Positions 1 through 8,786 of a stretch of DNA of 64,000 nucleotides are shown here, one piece after another. The stretch lies in NCBI RefSeq assembly GCF_016342265.1, contig NZ_JAEIOS010000013.1:124001-188000 (forward strand), read 5' to 3'. The notes beneath the pieces were generated by a model. The model had not been told where the DNA came from. It saw only the letters and a list, made by a program, of their open reading frames with translations, and ran no database searches. The number at the start of each line of letters is the position of its first letter. Within the stretch, counting starts at the first letter, position 1. Made by a program: the position numbers and the translations under genes. Origin of the DNA: Corynebacterium meridianum (GTDB lineage: Bacteria; Actinomycetota; Actinomycetes; Mycobacteriales; Mycobacteriaceae).

Positions 1-1205
1 CCACAATCCACCGCTACGTCCCGATGCAGCTGGGTAGCGCGGGAGTCACCTTCTTCTTCATCCTCTCGGGATTCCTGATCTACTGGTCCAACAGTGGTGT
101 CCGGGGGCTCGGCAAGATCCTGTACTACTGTCGCAGACGCATCACCAAGATCTATCCCATGCACCTGTTGAGCATGGTCCTGTTCATCGCGGCCTCCGCT
201 TCGGTCACCGGCGCCGGTGTGAACCTGGCGATGGATCTCTCCCGGCTGGAACTCTGGCTGCCCAACGCCCTGCTCATCCACACGTGGAACCCCGACTGGG
301 CCGTTCTCGGCGGTATGAACGTACCCAGCTGGTCGCTCGGCGCGGAGATGCTCTTCTACCTGTCCTTCCCGGTCCTCGTCCCGTTGGTCAACAGGGTCAC
401 CGGGCGCGGCAACTGGGTGGCGTTCGGTGCGTTGTTCCTGATGTCGCTGTCCGCGATCATCGTCATTCATCTCTACGCGGGGGGTTCCAAATCGACCGAG
501 AACTTCTTCGTCCCCAGGCTCTGGCCGGACACGAATGTCTCTCCCGTCGCTGATGTCCACGCCGATCCGGTGTGGTTCGCGCAAACCGCTATCCCGGTGG
601 ATCACACCTACTGGCTCTCCTACTATTTTCCGTTGACCCGCCTCGTCGAGTTCTACCTGGGTGTTTTCGCCGCGAAACTGGTGTGGGAGAAGCAGTTCAC
701 CAACGTGTCCATCACCTGGCCGCTCGGCCTGCTCGCCCTGTCCTACGTGGCGACGTGGTTCGTGCCGGTCGCCTTCAAGATGAGTGTCGTGATGTCCCTC
801 CCCATGACCATCGTCGTCGCCACGCTCGCTGTCCGGGACATGAGGGGCGTGGCCAAGGGCATCGGTGGGCCCCGGATGGTCCTGCTCGGGAACATTTCTT
901 TTGCGTTCTACATGGTGCAGTTCCCCGTGATGGTGTTCATCCAGCGGTACTTCATCGCCGGAACGGCGCACGGATTCTGGGGTTGGGTGGTCGCGGCCGC
1001 CGCGAGCTTCGTGCTCTCCTTCATCCTCGCGTGGCTCATGTTCACCTTCGTCGACGACCCACTCATGAAGGCGACCGCCGGAACGCGGAAGAACAGGAGG
1101 CCCCGGAGCACGATCCCCAACGACCGGACGAACGTTCTGCGGAGGGACCTCATGGTGCTCCTGGGCAAGGCCCCCGATCCGAGGAAAACGAGTGACAGAG
1201 TCTGA
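1..1205 (+). CDS. Acyltransferase 3 family membrane protein (5' end outside window)
   Basis: The frame is already open at base 3, so the first ATG at 24 is internal and the N-terminus lies to the left of the window. What remains is the C-terminal part (about 400 residues) of an integral-membrane acyltransferase: it begins with GSAGVTFFFILSGFLIYW, the conserved second-helix segment of the acyltransferase-3 family, and about eight further hydrophobic helices follow, then a basic cytoplasmic tail. Family members transfer acetyl or other acyl groups to sugars or lipids at the membrane. The secreted SGNH hydrolase that follows 70 bp downstream matches a known partnership, since in many bacteria the two activities are fused in one protein. 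The acceptor cannot be told from sequence; in corynebacteria a cell-wall glycan or a trehalose mycolate is plausible, but this is inference. Confidence 0.85.
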   Translation, partial: TIHRYVPMQLGSAGVTFFFILSGFLIYWSNSGVRGLGKILYYCRRRITKIYPMHLLSMVLFIAASASVTGAGVNLAMDLSRLELWLPNALLIHTWNPDWAVLGGMNVPSWSLGAEMLFYLSFPVLVPLVNRVTGRGNWVAFGALFLMSLSAIIVIHLYAGGSKSTENFFVPRLWPDTNVSPVADVHADPVWFAQTAIPVDHTYWLSYYFPLTRLVEFYLGVFAAKLVWEKQFTNVSITWPLGLLALSYVATWFVPVAFKMSVVMSLPMTIVVATLAVRDMRGVAKGIGGPRMVLLGNISFAFYMVQFPVMVFIQRYFIAGTAHGFWGWVVAAAASFVLSFILAWLMFTFVDDPLMKATAGTRKNRRPRSTIPNDRTNVLRRDLMVLLGKAPDPRKTSDRV

Positions 1206-1275
1206 CGAGATCACGTCGTCGCCCGAATCACATAAGATTTACCCCGAAAAACAACCTGAAAACTGGAGTTATCTG

Positions 1276-2253
1276 ATGCACCTACGCCGTCTACCCGCTC
1301 TCGCCGCCACCCTGTGTATCGGGACCGTGCTCGCCTTCACCGCTGCGCCGGCTACCGCCATCGGGTCTTCCGGTGGCGACATCGGAACCTGGAACCGGGT
1401 GACCACTTCCTCACAGAATCGTCCGGACGTCAGAGCGCCCGAAGGTGGTGCGAAGGTCCTCGTGTTCGGTGACTCGCACACCGGCGGTGTGACGGCCCCG
1501 ATGTACGCGGACACGCGGGGATGCCTGCATTCCACCCGGAGCTGGCCCGCCCAGCTCGGGGAGAAGATGGGTGTAGCCGCCAACGATGTCCTCGACGCCT
1601 CCTGCTACGGCGCATCCCTCGACGCCGATGGTCTGACCCTCGCCGATCAGGTCCGCTACGCCGAGGCGCTCGGAGGTCTCGGCACCCGCACCACGGACAT
1701 CCTCATCCAACTCGGTAGCAACGATGACTGGTCCCGCCCCGGACTGACTATGTTCACCTCGCAGAGGAACTGCGCCTCGGATCTCATCGGTAGCTGTGGA
1801 CAGCGAGGAGTCGATCGCGGACGGTTCATCAATCCGGACGCCGTGACGGCGGACGCCTACGTCGCCCGGGTGAAGCCGGTCATCGATTATCTCCGCTACT
1901 ATGCGCCGGGAGCCAAGATCCAGCTGGTGAGCTACGTCCGCCTCGCACCGGAGAATGGCCGCGACATGTGCCTCAAGGTCGGCCCGGCGAACAGCGTCAT
2001 CCCGGAGAGCTGGCCGCTCGCCGACGCCTACCGAAACCTTGTTGTGGCACAGCGTGAGGCAGCCCGACGGCTCAACCTCGGCTTCGTGGACGTGGATGCG
2101 GCGACCGCCGGACACAGTAGCTGTTCCGGTGACTCGTGGGTGACCGGAACGCTCGACGGATCGGACCAGTTCCGGAACTTCCTCATGTGGCATCCGACGG
2201 CAACCGCCAACTGGGTCACCGCCGACCAGGTCCAGCGTACGCTCAGGAACTGA
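1276..2253 (+). CDS. Secreted SGNH/GDSL-type hydrolase (copy 1)
   Basis: Predicted 325-residue exported esterase or acyltransferase-like protein. I place the start at ATG 1276, preceded by CTGGAG, because it yields a clean Sec signal peptide (MHLRRLPALAATLCIGTVLA, then an AxA site near residue 28); an in-frame GTG at 1192 would add 28 non-hydrophobic residues. Block I is FGDSHTGG with the nucleophile Ser67; block III is GSND at 147-150; the C-terminal His is in WHPT near 306. The usual Asp three residues before that His is not evident. About 40% of positions look shared with the second copy at 3210. It lies just downstream of the acyltransferase-3 gene, which suggests that the pair adds and removes acyl groups on an envelope polymer (inference). 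Confidence 0.8.
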   Translation: MHLRRLPALAATLCIGTVLAFTAAPATAIGSSGGDIGTWNRVTTSSQNRPDVRAPEGGAKVLVFGDSHTGGVTAPMYADTRGCLHSTRSWPAQLGEKMGVAANDVLDASCYGASLDADGLTLADQVRYAEALGGLGTRTTDILIQLGSNDDWSRPGLTMFTSQRNCASDLIGSCGQRGVDRGRFINPDAVTADAYVARVKPVIDYLRYYAPGAKIQLVSYVRLAPENGRDMCLKVGPANSVIPESWPLADAYRNLVVAQREAARRLNLGFVDVDAATAGHSSCSGDSWVTGTLDGSDQFRNFLMWHPTATANWVTADQVQRTLRN

Positions 2254-2310
2254 CGGCTCTCCGAGCGCGTAAGAACTGATCGATCAACTCCCCGACACCC
2301 AAGGAACGAC

Positions 2311-2769
2311 ATGAAACACTCTCACCGCATTCTCGTCTCCGGCACCATCCTGGCGCTGACCCTCGGTTTGACCGCCTGCAACGACGACTCGGGCAAGGAC
2401 GAATCGGAGACCACCACATCCACCAGCTCCACGACGCAGAAGAGCACGGAGACATCAACGACGGCTCCTGCGCCCAAGAAATCCACCACGGAGAAACCTG
2501 TTCCTGCGCCGGCTGAGCAGCCTGCAGAGGCACCCGCCTCTGCGCCGGCTGAGCAACCTGCAGAAGCGCCGGCTCCCGCTCCGGCTCCTGCGCCTGCGCC
2601 TGCACCCGCGCCTGCACCTGCTCCCGCGCCTGCGCCTGCACCTGCACCTGCTCCCGCTCCGGCTCCTGCGCCTGCACCCGCGCCCGCGCCTGCTCCCGCT
2701 CCCGCTCCGGCCCCTGCGCCTGCTCCGCCGGAGCTGCCGGGTGGCGGCGATGGTCGCCCCGGGTACTGA
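2311..2769 (+). CDS. Lipoprotein with long Ala-Pro repeat tail
   Basis: 152 residues. The N-terminus is a lipoprotein signal with lipobox LTAC and lipidated Cys23, followed by a Ser/Thr/Glu-rich linker (24-60) and two imperfect PAEQPAEAPA-type repeats (65-88). An almost uninterrupted Ala-Pro alternation runs from about 86 to 138, and the protein ends with a short Gly-rich tail. There is no recognisable enzymatic domain. Such tracts form extended rods that span cell walls in other bacteria, so this could be a membrane-anchored spacer or wall-interacting protein of the neighbouring SGNH system (inference). AAGGAA lies 7 nt before ATG 2311. The DNA of the tract is a GC-rich hexamer-like repeat prone to copy-number change. 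Confidence 0.75.
   Translation: MKHSHRILVSGTILALTLGLTACNDDSGKDESETTTSTSSTTQKSTETSTTAPAPKKSTTEKPVPAPAEQPAEAPASAPAEQPAEAPAPAPAPAPAPAPAPAPAPAPAPAPAPAPAPAPAPAPAPAPAPAPAPAPAPAPPELPGGGDGRPGY
2566..2724 (+). repeat. In-frame (Ala-Pro)n coding microsatellite
   Basis: Degenerate CCNGCN repeat encoding about 26 Ala-Pro dipeptides. It mixes GCTCCC, GCGCCT, GCACCT and GCTCCG units, so it is a coding repeat maintained at the protein level with larger sub-blocks that look duplicated. The opposite strand shows a spurious Gly-Ala open frame because of it. Confidence 0.85.
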
Positions 2770-3209
2770 CAGTTGTAGTTCACGCCCATCGTCATCGGCC
2801 GTTTCCCGTGTAGGGGAGCGGCCGTTTCCGTGGCTCTCTTAAGTGCGGTGTCCACGCCTGAGGGTGGTGAGTATTTTCTCACCAATGTGACCGATTCGGC
2901 GGTTTCGGATCGGCCAGGCGGAGTCTTTCGGAAACCCGGCGAGTTCCTCAGGAAAACGTGCCGGTTGGGTATCAAACCGTTGACGGTGGGTGTACTTCAT
3001 GCACATACGGAATACCGAAGGTCGCACGTCGGGAAAGTCGGGTTCGGACGATGAGGAGAATCTGAGCCGTGTGCTAGTTTTGAGGTGAAAATGGGGCGCC
3101 AGAGGTACTGCTCCCCGCATCCCAATGCTGCTATAGGTTCTGGCAGGTCCCTGACGGAGGGTGCGCCTTTTCCGGGTACCGCCAACCACCCGCATTTAGG
3201 GAGCTTTCG
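2770..3209. other. Intergenic region, 440 bp
   Basis: No gene supported. It contains a direct repeat of CGGCCGTTTCC (about 2798 and 2819) separated by 10 bp. A possible extended -10 (TGTGCTAGTTTT, about 3068-3079) could serve the downstream SGNH gene; this promoter call is weak. Confidence 0.4.
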
Positions 3210-4202
3210 TTGTTTTTCCCACGCATCACACTCCGTCAGATAGTGCCCCTCATGGTCATTTTCATGATGATGGCCACAGTCCAACCGACTACCGCCCAGA
3301 GTGTCACCGGATCATCGAGCTTGTCCGATGCCGGTTCGCTCAATCGATCAATTACGTCTTCACGCACTATTCCCACAACGCGGGCACCTGAAGGTGGTTC
3401 GAGGATTCTGGTGTTCGGCGATTCCCATACCGTGGGTGTGACCGGCCTGATGGCTATGGATGAGCACGGCTGCATACATTCTCCACACAGTTGGCCGAAC
3501 CGACTCCGGGAGTTCCTGGGACTGGAGCAGAACGATCTCATCGATGCTTCATGTTGGGGAGCTGACCTCGCTGAAGGTCCCGGGCTGCCGCTGTCGGACC
3601 AGGTTCGCCACGCGGAGTCCCTCGGTGGTATCGGCACGCGGACGAGCGACATCTTCATCCAGATCGGCTTCAACGAAGGCTGGAGCAACCCAGGCCTGCC
3701 AATGTCCAGGACCGCGACCACCTGCATGGTGTCGCCACTCCTCGGTTGCAGCGATCAGGCGGTCGGATCCGGTCTGATCGGTGACCCCGTCGCGGTCACG
3801 GGAGAGGCCTTTACCGCACGTATCAAGCAGATGATCGAGTATCTGCGTTACTACGCGCCACTGGCACGTATCCACCTTGTCGGATACCCGGAGATCGTGC
3901 CCGGCTGGAGCGCCGACATGTGTGCGCGTGTGGGTGAGGCGTACATCTTCCGACCGGGCACGGGAAACCTGGTTCAGACATTCCGCAACCTCCGCTCGGC
4001 TCAGCGATCCGCTGCGGACCAACTCGGGCTGGACTTCATCGACCTTCATGCCGTGACCGCGGGTCACAGCAGCTGCAGCCCGGACCCCTGGTTGACCGGA
4101 TACATCGATGGTCGGGGGAATCAAGGTCTGGTTCCGTGGCACAACACGGAATTCGGGCACCGGGTTGTGGCGGAAGAAATGGTGCGGGCCATCGGGCGCT
4201 GA
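3210..4202 (+). CDS. Secreted SGNH/GDSL-type hydrolase (copy 2), TTG start
   Basis: 330-residue paralogue of the protein at 1276. The start is TTG 3210, chosen because AGGGAG (3197-3202) sits 7 nt upstream and because it gives a good signal peptide (hydrophobic core about 11-24, cleavage after TTAQ near residue 30). It shares the blocks APEGG-x-LVFGDSHT (Ser72), DASC-G-L-DQVRxAE-LGG-GTRT and RYYAP with copy 1. Block III reads GFNE instead of GSND, and the C-terminal His is in WHNT without an Asp at -3, so catalysis may differ from the canonical family. The pair probably arose by duplication around the lipoprotein gene. A secreted carbohydrate or lipid esterase is the likely role; the substrate is unknown. 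Confidence 0.78.
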   Translation: MFFPRITLRQIVPLMVIFMMMATVQPTTAQSVTGSSSLSDAGSLNRSITSSRTIPTTRAPEGGSRILVFGDSHTVGVTGLMAMDEHGCIHSPHSWPNRLREFLGLEQNDLIDASCWGADLAEGPGLPLSDQVRHAESLGGIGTRTSDIFIQIGFNEGWSNPGLPMSRTATTCMVSPLLGCSDQAVGSGLIGDPVAVTGEAFTARIKQMIEYLRYYAPLARIHLVGYPEIVPGWSADMCARVGEAYIFRPGTGNLVQTFRNLRSAQRSAADQLGLDFIDLHAVTAGHSSCSPDPWLTGYIDGRGNQGLVPWHNTEFGHRVVAEEMVRAIGR

Positions 4203-4352
4203 CGCCGGCGACTCATTTCCCTGATTCCGGTGATGGAGGCACCGAGATTTCCGGGATGACCTGTCCGGAGCCTGCACGTTTCCGGGATCAACCATGTTGC
4301 CGCAGGCGTCGCGACGGGCATCTGGCGCAACTGTCGCCGGTCTGCCTGACCC

Positions 4353-5588
4353 TCAACGGACCTCCTCGTAGCGTGCCAGCGCGTCGCGGCGCTCCTCCGC
4401 GTGATCGACGATCGGCACCGGATACTCCGACGGAAGATTGCGTATCGCGTGGATGTCACCGGCCGGAACGCCCCGCAACTCCGGGACCCAGCGGGTGATG
4501 TAGCGGGCGTCGGGATCGAACTTCTTCCCCTGGGCCATCGGATTGAACACCCGGAAGTAGGGGGAGGCGTCCGTACCCGTGCCGGCGCACCACTGCCACG
4601 AGTGCTGGTTGCTGGCCACGTCGAAATCGACCAGATGCCGGCGGAAGTGTTCCGCTCCCGCCTGCCACGGCAGGTGGAGATCCTTCGTGAGAAAACTCGC
4701 CACCAGCATCCGCACCCGGTTGTGCATCCAGCCCGTCGCCGCGAGCTGACGCATCCCGGCGTCCACGATCGGGAAACCCGTCCGGCCCCGGGCCCACAGG
4801 TCGAACTCCGAACCGGACTCGTTCCACCGGAAACCGGCGAACCGCGGATTCACGTCACTGTGCGCCGTCTCCGGGCGGTGGTGGAGGAAATCGGCGTAGA
4901 ACTCGCGGAACACCAGCTCGCGGGCGAACGCCTCCTTGTCATCCTCCGGCGCATCCGCGACCGCCAGTGTGGCCAGCAGACTCCGCGGGTGCAGGGCACC
5001 CACGGCCAGCCACCCCGAGATCCGTGACGTACCGTCGATCGCCGGGATGTCCCGGTTCTCCGCGTAGCCGTCCAGCCGGTCCCGCAGGAATCCGCACCAG
5101 TCCCGCCACGCCCGGGTGACCGGCAGCCCGTCCTCGCCCGGGAGGCCACCCACGGGATCATCGGCACCGTAGTCGCACCACGCCCGGTAGAACGGCGTGA
5201 AAACCTTGTAGTGCCCGCCCTGCCCCGTGCGCAGGATCCCCGGATCGACGGCGTACGCGGACCCGGCGGCCTCCATCACACCGGGGCCGAGGGCGTCCGA
5301 GACCGCCCGGTCACGGGCCAGACCCGACGGCGTGAAGTCGGCGCTCACCCACACCTTCGCCGGGTTCAGCCCCGGAATCACCTCGCGTGGATCGCCGTCG
5401 AAAACCTCCACCGTGCGGTGCGCACGGACCTCATCCAACGCGGCGTCGACGAGCGCCCGCTGGAAACCGTTCGCCGCAGGCTCCCGCACCACGACGACCC
5501 GCGCGTCGGGACCGCCCGCCGCCAGAGCCGGATGATCGTGCAGGCGGAGATCCCGGCGCAGCCAGACGATCCGGTCAGCGCAGGACAC
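4353..5588 (-). CDS. phrB: Deoxyribodipyrimidine photolyase (CPD class I)
   Basis: 411-residue FAD-dependent light-driven DNA repair enzyme that splits cyclobutane pyrimidine dimers. The N-terminal alpha/beta domain opens with IVWLRRDLRLHDHPAL. The C-terminal helical FAD-binding domain carries SGWLAVGALHPRS, WARGRTGFPIVDAGMRQL, GWMHNRVRM, SNQHSWQW and GTGTDASPYFRVFNP, all characteristic. It is somewhat shorter than the usual 450-480 residues. I choose GTG 5588: it gives SCADRIVWLRR at the N-terminus and overlaps the aldehyde dehydrogenase stop (5575-5577) by 14 nt, implying translational coupling. A longer frame from 5645 lies wholly within the dehydrogenase gene and adds a Cys/Arg-rich stretch unlike the family. 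Confidence 0.92.
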   Translation of the reverse strand: MSCADRIVWLRRDLRLHDHPALAAGGPDARVVVVREPAANGFQRALVDAALDEVRAHRTVEVFDGDPREVIPGLNPAKVWVSADFTPSGLARDRAVSDALGPGVMEAAGSAYAVDPGILRTGQGGHYKVFTPFYRAWCDYGADDPVGGLPGEDGLPVTRAWRDWCGFLRDRLDGYAENRDIPAIDGTSRISGWLAVGALHPRSLLATLAVADAPEDDKEAFARELVFREFYADFLHHRPETAHSDVNPRFAGFRWNESGSEFDLWARGRTGFPIVDAGMRQLAATGWMHNRVRMLVASFLTKDLHLPWQAGAEHFRRHLVDFDVASNQHSWQWCAGTGTDASPYFRVFNPMAQGKKFDPDARYITRWVPELRGVPAGDIHAIRNLPSEYPVPIVDHAEERRDALARYEEVR

Positions 5589-7074
5589 GCTTGCCCCAGC
5601 GCAAAGCCGTCGACATAACGTCCGAGAACAACTCCCGGTCGACACCGGGCGGACCCGACACCGGCATGAGGTGCTGCGTCGCGACGGTGCGGGTCTCCGT
5701 GTACTTCGTCAACCCCACCGCCCCGTGGCGTCGACCCAGCCCCGAGGCCCGCCAACCACCCATCGGGGCGGCGACCGAACCCCACGCCGCGGCGAAACCC
5801 TCGTTCACGTTCACGGTGCCCGCGTGCAGCCGCGACGCGATGCGGCGGCCCGTCGACGGAGCCGCCCACACACTGGCATTCAGCCCGTAGGTGGTCTCGT
5901 TGGCCCGTTCCACCGCCTCGTCGACGCTGGCGACCGTCTCCAGGAACACCACCGGGCCGAACACCTCCCCGTCATACAGCTCCGCGTCCGGTGGCACATC
6001 CGTCAACACCGTCGGCGCGTAGAACGTCGGCCCCAGGTCCGGCAGCGGACGGCCACCGGCCAGGACCCGGGCGCCCCTCGACACCGCATCATCGACCATC
6101 GACCGCACCCGCTCCAGGTGCCCCTCGGAGATCAGGCAACCCATGTCGACGTCCCAGCCCGGACCCGCACCGACCGTCATCGACGACACCTCCGCCAGGA
6201 ATCGGGCGGTGAAGTCACCCGCGACCTCCTCGTGCACGTAGATCCGCTCCACGGAGATGCACAACTGGCCCGTGTTCGCGAAGCACGCCTGCCGCGCGCC
6301 GCGCGCCGCGCGCGCCAGATCGGCGTCCGGGGCGACGATCAGGGGATTCTTGCCCCCCAACTCCGCCGAATAGCCGATCAACCGCTCCCCGGCCTTCGCA
6401 CCCAGGATCCGGCCCGTCGCCGTGGACCCCGTGAACATCAGGTAGTCACACTCGTCGGCGATCGCTCCGCCGACCTCCTCGCCAGCGCCGGGCAGCACCT
6501 GGAACAGCTCCGCCGGCAGACCCGCGGCGGACAGCAGCTCCGACGCCTTGAGCGCCGTCAACGGCGTCGCCGAATCCGGTTTCAGCACCACCGCGTTGCC
6601 CGCCAGGAGAGCGGGTACCGCGTCGGAGACGGCCATCGACAGCGGATAGTTCCACGGGGAGATCACCCCGACCACGCCGACCGGTGCCCGCTCCACGACG
6701 GTGCGCGTCAACACCGGCAACGCCCCCTTGACCCGTTCCGGCGCGAGCAGCCCGGCCGCCGCGAACGCGTAGTGCCGCGCCGTCACCGCCACATCGAGCA
6801 CCTCATCGAACGCACTGGCCCGGTTCTTGCCCGTCTCCGCCTGGATCAGATCCAGCAGCTCGTCCCGGTGCGACAGCACAAGATCATGGAACCGCAGCAT
6901 GATCGACTTCCGCTCCGACACCGGCGTGGCGGCCCACACCGGCTGCGCCCGTCTCGCCACGGCGAACGCGGAACGGACATCCGCTCGCGTGTGGCCCGTC
7001 ACCTGCCCCACCGTCCGACCGTCCGCCGGACAGGTGATCGTGATGGCAGCTGCAGTTGTGGAGGAATCAGTCAT
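5575..7074 (-). CDS. NAD(P)-dependent aldehyde dehydrogenase (succinate-semialdehyde type)
   Basis: 499 residues. It oxidises an aldehyde to the acid; the closest family by motif is succinate-semialdehyde dehydrogenase. Visible motifs: cofactor region SPWNYPLSMAVSDAVPALLAGNAVVLKPD, the FTGSTATGR loop, general base in ELGGKN, catalytic Cys in ANTGQLCIS, and EVFGPVV near the C-terminus. The start at ATG 7074 is only 12 bp from the divergent SDR start at 7087. No good ribosome site is seen; TAGGTT lies 8 nt upstream and may be the -10 of a leaderless mRNA. The 3' end overlaps the photolyase start, so the two probably form one transcript. Confidence 0.88.
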   Translation of the reverse strand: MTDSSTTAAAITITCPADGRTVGQVTGHTRADVRSAFAVARRAQPVWAATPVSERKSIMLRFHDLVLSHRDELLDLIQAETGKNRASAFDEVLDVAVTARHYAFAAAGLLAPERVKGALPVLTRTVVERAPVGVVGVISPWNYPLSMAVSDAVPALLAGNAVVLKPDSATPLTALKASELLSAAGLPAELFQVLPGAGEEVGGAIADECDYLMFTGSTATGRILGAKAGERLIGYSAELGGKNPLIVAPDADLARAARGARQACFANTGQLCISVERIYVHEEVAGDFTARFLAEVSSMTVGAGPGWDVDMGCLISEGHLERVRSMVDDAVSRGARVLAGGRPLPDLGPTFYAPTVLTDVPPDAELYDGEVFGPVVFLETVASVDEAVERANETTYGLNASVWAAPSTGRRIASRLHAGTVNVNEGFAAAWGSVAAPMGGWRASGLGRRHGAVGLTKYTETRTVATQHLMPVSGPPGVDRELFSDVMSTALRWGKRVLR

Positions 7075-7079
7075 ACACT
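7074..7079 (+). promoter_or_regulatory. Predicted -10 hexamer of a leaderless transcript (SDR gene)
   Basis: TACACT ends 7 nt before ATG 7087, and no Shine-Dalgarno can fit. It overlaps the start codon of the divergent aldehyde dehydrogenase gene. The spacing fits transcription starting on the A of ATG. Confidence 0.55.
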
Positions 7080-7086
7080 CAAACCT

Positions 7087-7854
7087 ATGGGAAACATCTT
7101 CATCTCGGGCGGCGCCCAGGGAATCGGGGCAGCCGTCGCCGGCCGCTTCCTCCGCGAGGGCTGGACCGTCGGGGTCTACGACATCTCCGTCGACGGCCCC
7201 GACATCAGCGAGGAACAGGGCGGCACGATGATCAGCGGCCACCTCGACGTCACCGATCCGGACAGCTGGGACGCCGCACTCACCGAATTCACCGCCCACA
7301 CCGGCGGACGGCTCGACGTGCTCGACAACAACGCCGGCATCATCGCCGACGGGCACCTCGCCGGGATGGATCCCGGACACATCGCCGCACAGATCAACGT
7401 CAACTGCCTCGGCGTCACCCTCGGCGCCCGCGCCGCGCACCCCTACCTCGCAGCGACACCCCGGTCGCATCTCGTCAACATGGCCTCCGCGTCCGCGATC
7501 TACGGACAACCCGACATCAGCGTCTACTCCGCCACCAAGTTCTACGTCGCCGGTCTCACCGAGGCGCTGAACCTCGAATGGCACGACGACGGAATCCGCG
7601 TCGTCGACCTGTGGCCCCTCTGGGCCAAAACCAGCCTCGCCGACGTCGACGCCGGATCCGTCCGCCGCCTCGGCGTCAACATCACACCCGAGGCCGTCGC
7701 CGACATTCTCTGGGACGCCGTGCACCCCACCAACCGTCTCACCCGCGCGAAGGTGCACTACGACGTGTCCACCACCGACCGCATCATGCACACCGCCCGC
7801 GAACTCACCCCCCACTGGATGGGGAAGATCGTCACCAGGCTGGTCGCCGGTTGA
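7087..7854 (+). CDS. Short-chain dehydrogenase/reductase
   Basis: 255-residue classical SDR with an NAD(P)-binding Rossmann fold: nucleotide motif GGAQGIGAAVA near residues 7-17, NNAG in LDVLDNNAGII, catalytic Ser in MASASAIYGQP, and YSATK with the catalytic Tyr-Lys pair. The C-terminus is longer than the Rossmann core and ends in a basic/aromatic helix. The substrate is unknown. It is the first gene of a tight operon: its TGA (7852-7854) overlaps the TTG start of the sirtuin. It probably has a leaderless mRNA (TACACT before ATG). Confidence 0.87.
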   Translation: MGNIFISGGAQGIGAAVAGRFLREGWTVGVYDISVDGPDISEEQGGTMISGHLDVTDPDSWDAALTEFTAHTGGRLDVLDNNAGIIADGHLAGMDPGHIAAQINVNCLGVTLGARAAHPYLAATPRSHLVNMASASAIYGQPDISVYSATKFYVAGLTEALNLEWHDDGIRVVDLWPLWAKTSLADVDAGSVRRLGVNITPEAVADILWDAVHPTNRLTRAKVHYDVSTTDRIMHTARELTPHWMGKIVTRLVAG

Positions 7855-8786
7855 CCAGCTTCACCCCGGACATCGCCCGCATCCACGACTCCGCACTCCG
7901 CTCCATCTCCCGCGTCGTCCGGGAGACAGCGCGACCCACGCCGCCGGATGACGCACTGACCACCACCGCGGAGGCACTGCGTCGTGGCGGGGCCCTCGTG
8001 CTCACCGGCGCCGGGGTGTCCACCGACTCCGGGATCCCCGACTACCGCGGACCCGTGGGGTCCCTCACCCGCGGCCGGCCGATGACCTACCAGGAGTTCC
8101 GCCACGATCCCGGGGCGCTCCACCGCTACTGGGCCCGCAGTTTCATCGGCTGGCTGCGCATGGCCGGTGCGGAGCCGAACCGCACCCACCACACCCTCGT
8201 CGAACTCGAACGCGCCGGGCTGATCACCGGGATCGTCACCCAGAACGTCGACGGTCTCCACACCGCCGCCGGGTCCCGCACCGTCATCGGACTGCACGGT
8301 GATCTCTCCGTCGTCGTCTGCCTCCGCTGCGGGAACCGAGAACCGCGCCCCGACCTCGACCGCCGTCTCGCCGCGGCGAATCCGGGATACCTCGAGTGTG
8401 CCCGGGCCGTGGGCACGGGGGACGTCCGCCCCGACGGCGACATCGACCTCACACCGGACATCGTCACCCGTTTCCGGCTCGTCGGCTGTACCCACTGCGA
8501 TTCGAGACTCCTCAAACCCGATGTCGTCTACTTCGGCGAACCCGTCCCGACCGACCGGCGTGCCACCGTCAACAGGCTCCTCCACGACTCGCGTGCCCTC
8601 GTCGTCATGGGCAGTTCACTAGCCGTCATGAGCGGATACCGCATCGCGCTCGACGCCGGCCGCGCCGGAATTCCCCTCATCGTCATCAACGGTGGCCCGG
8701 GGCGCGCCGACACCCGCGCCGACATCCTGTGGCGTACGAGTGTCTCCGACGCATCCGACCTGATCCTCGACGCTCTGGAGCTGTGA
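7851..8786 (+). CDS. Sir2-family NAD-dependent protein deacylase (class II-like), TTG start
   Basis: 311 residues. It removes acyl groups from lysines using NAD+, producing nicotinamide and O-acyl-ADP-ribose. Motifs: LVLTGAGVSTDSGIPDYRG, TQNVDGLH with the catalytic His in IGLHGDL, and zinc pairs CLRC and CTHC separated by an unusually long insert of about 50 residues. The GIPDYRG form resembles class II (SIRT4-like) enzymes. The start is set at TTG 7851, where TTGA overlaps the upstream stop by 4 nt; no closer ATG or GTG precedes the conserved core. A second, different sirtuin lies at 29571. Confidence 0.82.
   Translation: MTSFTPDIARIHDSALRSISRVVRETARPTPPDDALTTTAEALRRGGALVLTGAGVSTDSGIPDYRGPVGSLTRGRPMTYQEFRHDPGALHRYWARSFIGWLRMAGAEPNRTHHTLVELERAGLITGIVTQNVDGLHTAAGSRTVIGLHGDLSVVVCLRCGNREPRPDLDRRLAAANPGYLECARAVGTGDVRPDGDIDLTPDIVTRFRLVGCTHCDSRLLKPDVVYFGEPVPTDRRATVNRLLHDSRALVVMGSSLAVMSGYRIALDAGRAGIPLIVINGGPGRADTRADILWRTSVSDASDLILDALEL

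Noticed and set aside
2322..2975. Long minus-strand frame encoding a Gly-Ala repeat
   Set aside because: It is the antisense of the Ala-Pro tract of the lipoprotein gene and has no independent start or family.
5589..5645. Photolyase start at 5645
   Set aside because: It would lie entirely within the aldehyde dehydrogenase gene and add a Cys/Arg-rich segment not found in photolyases; GTG 5588 is at the family-typical N-terminus.
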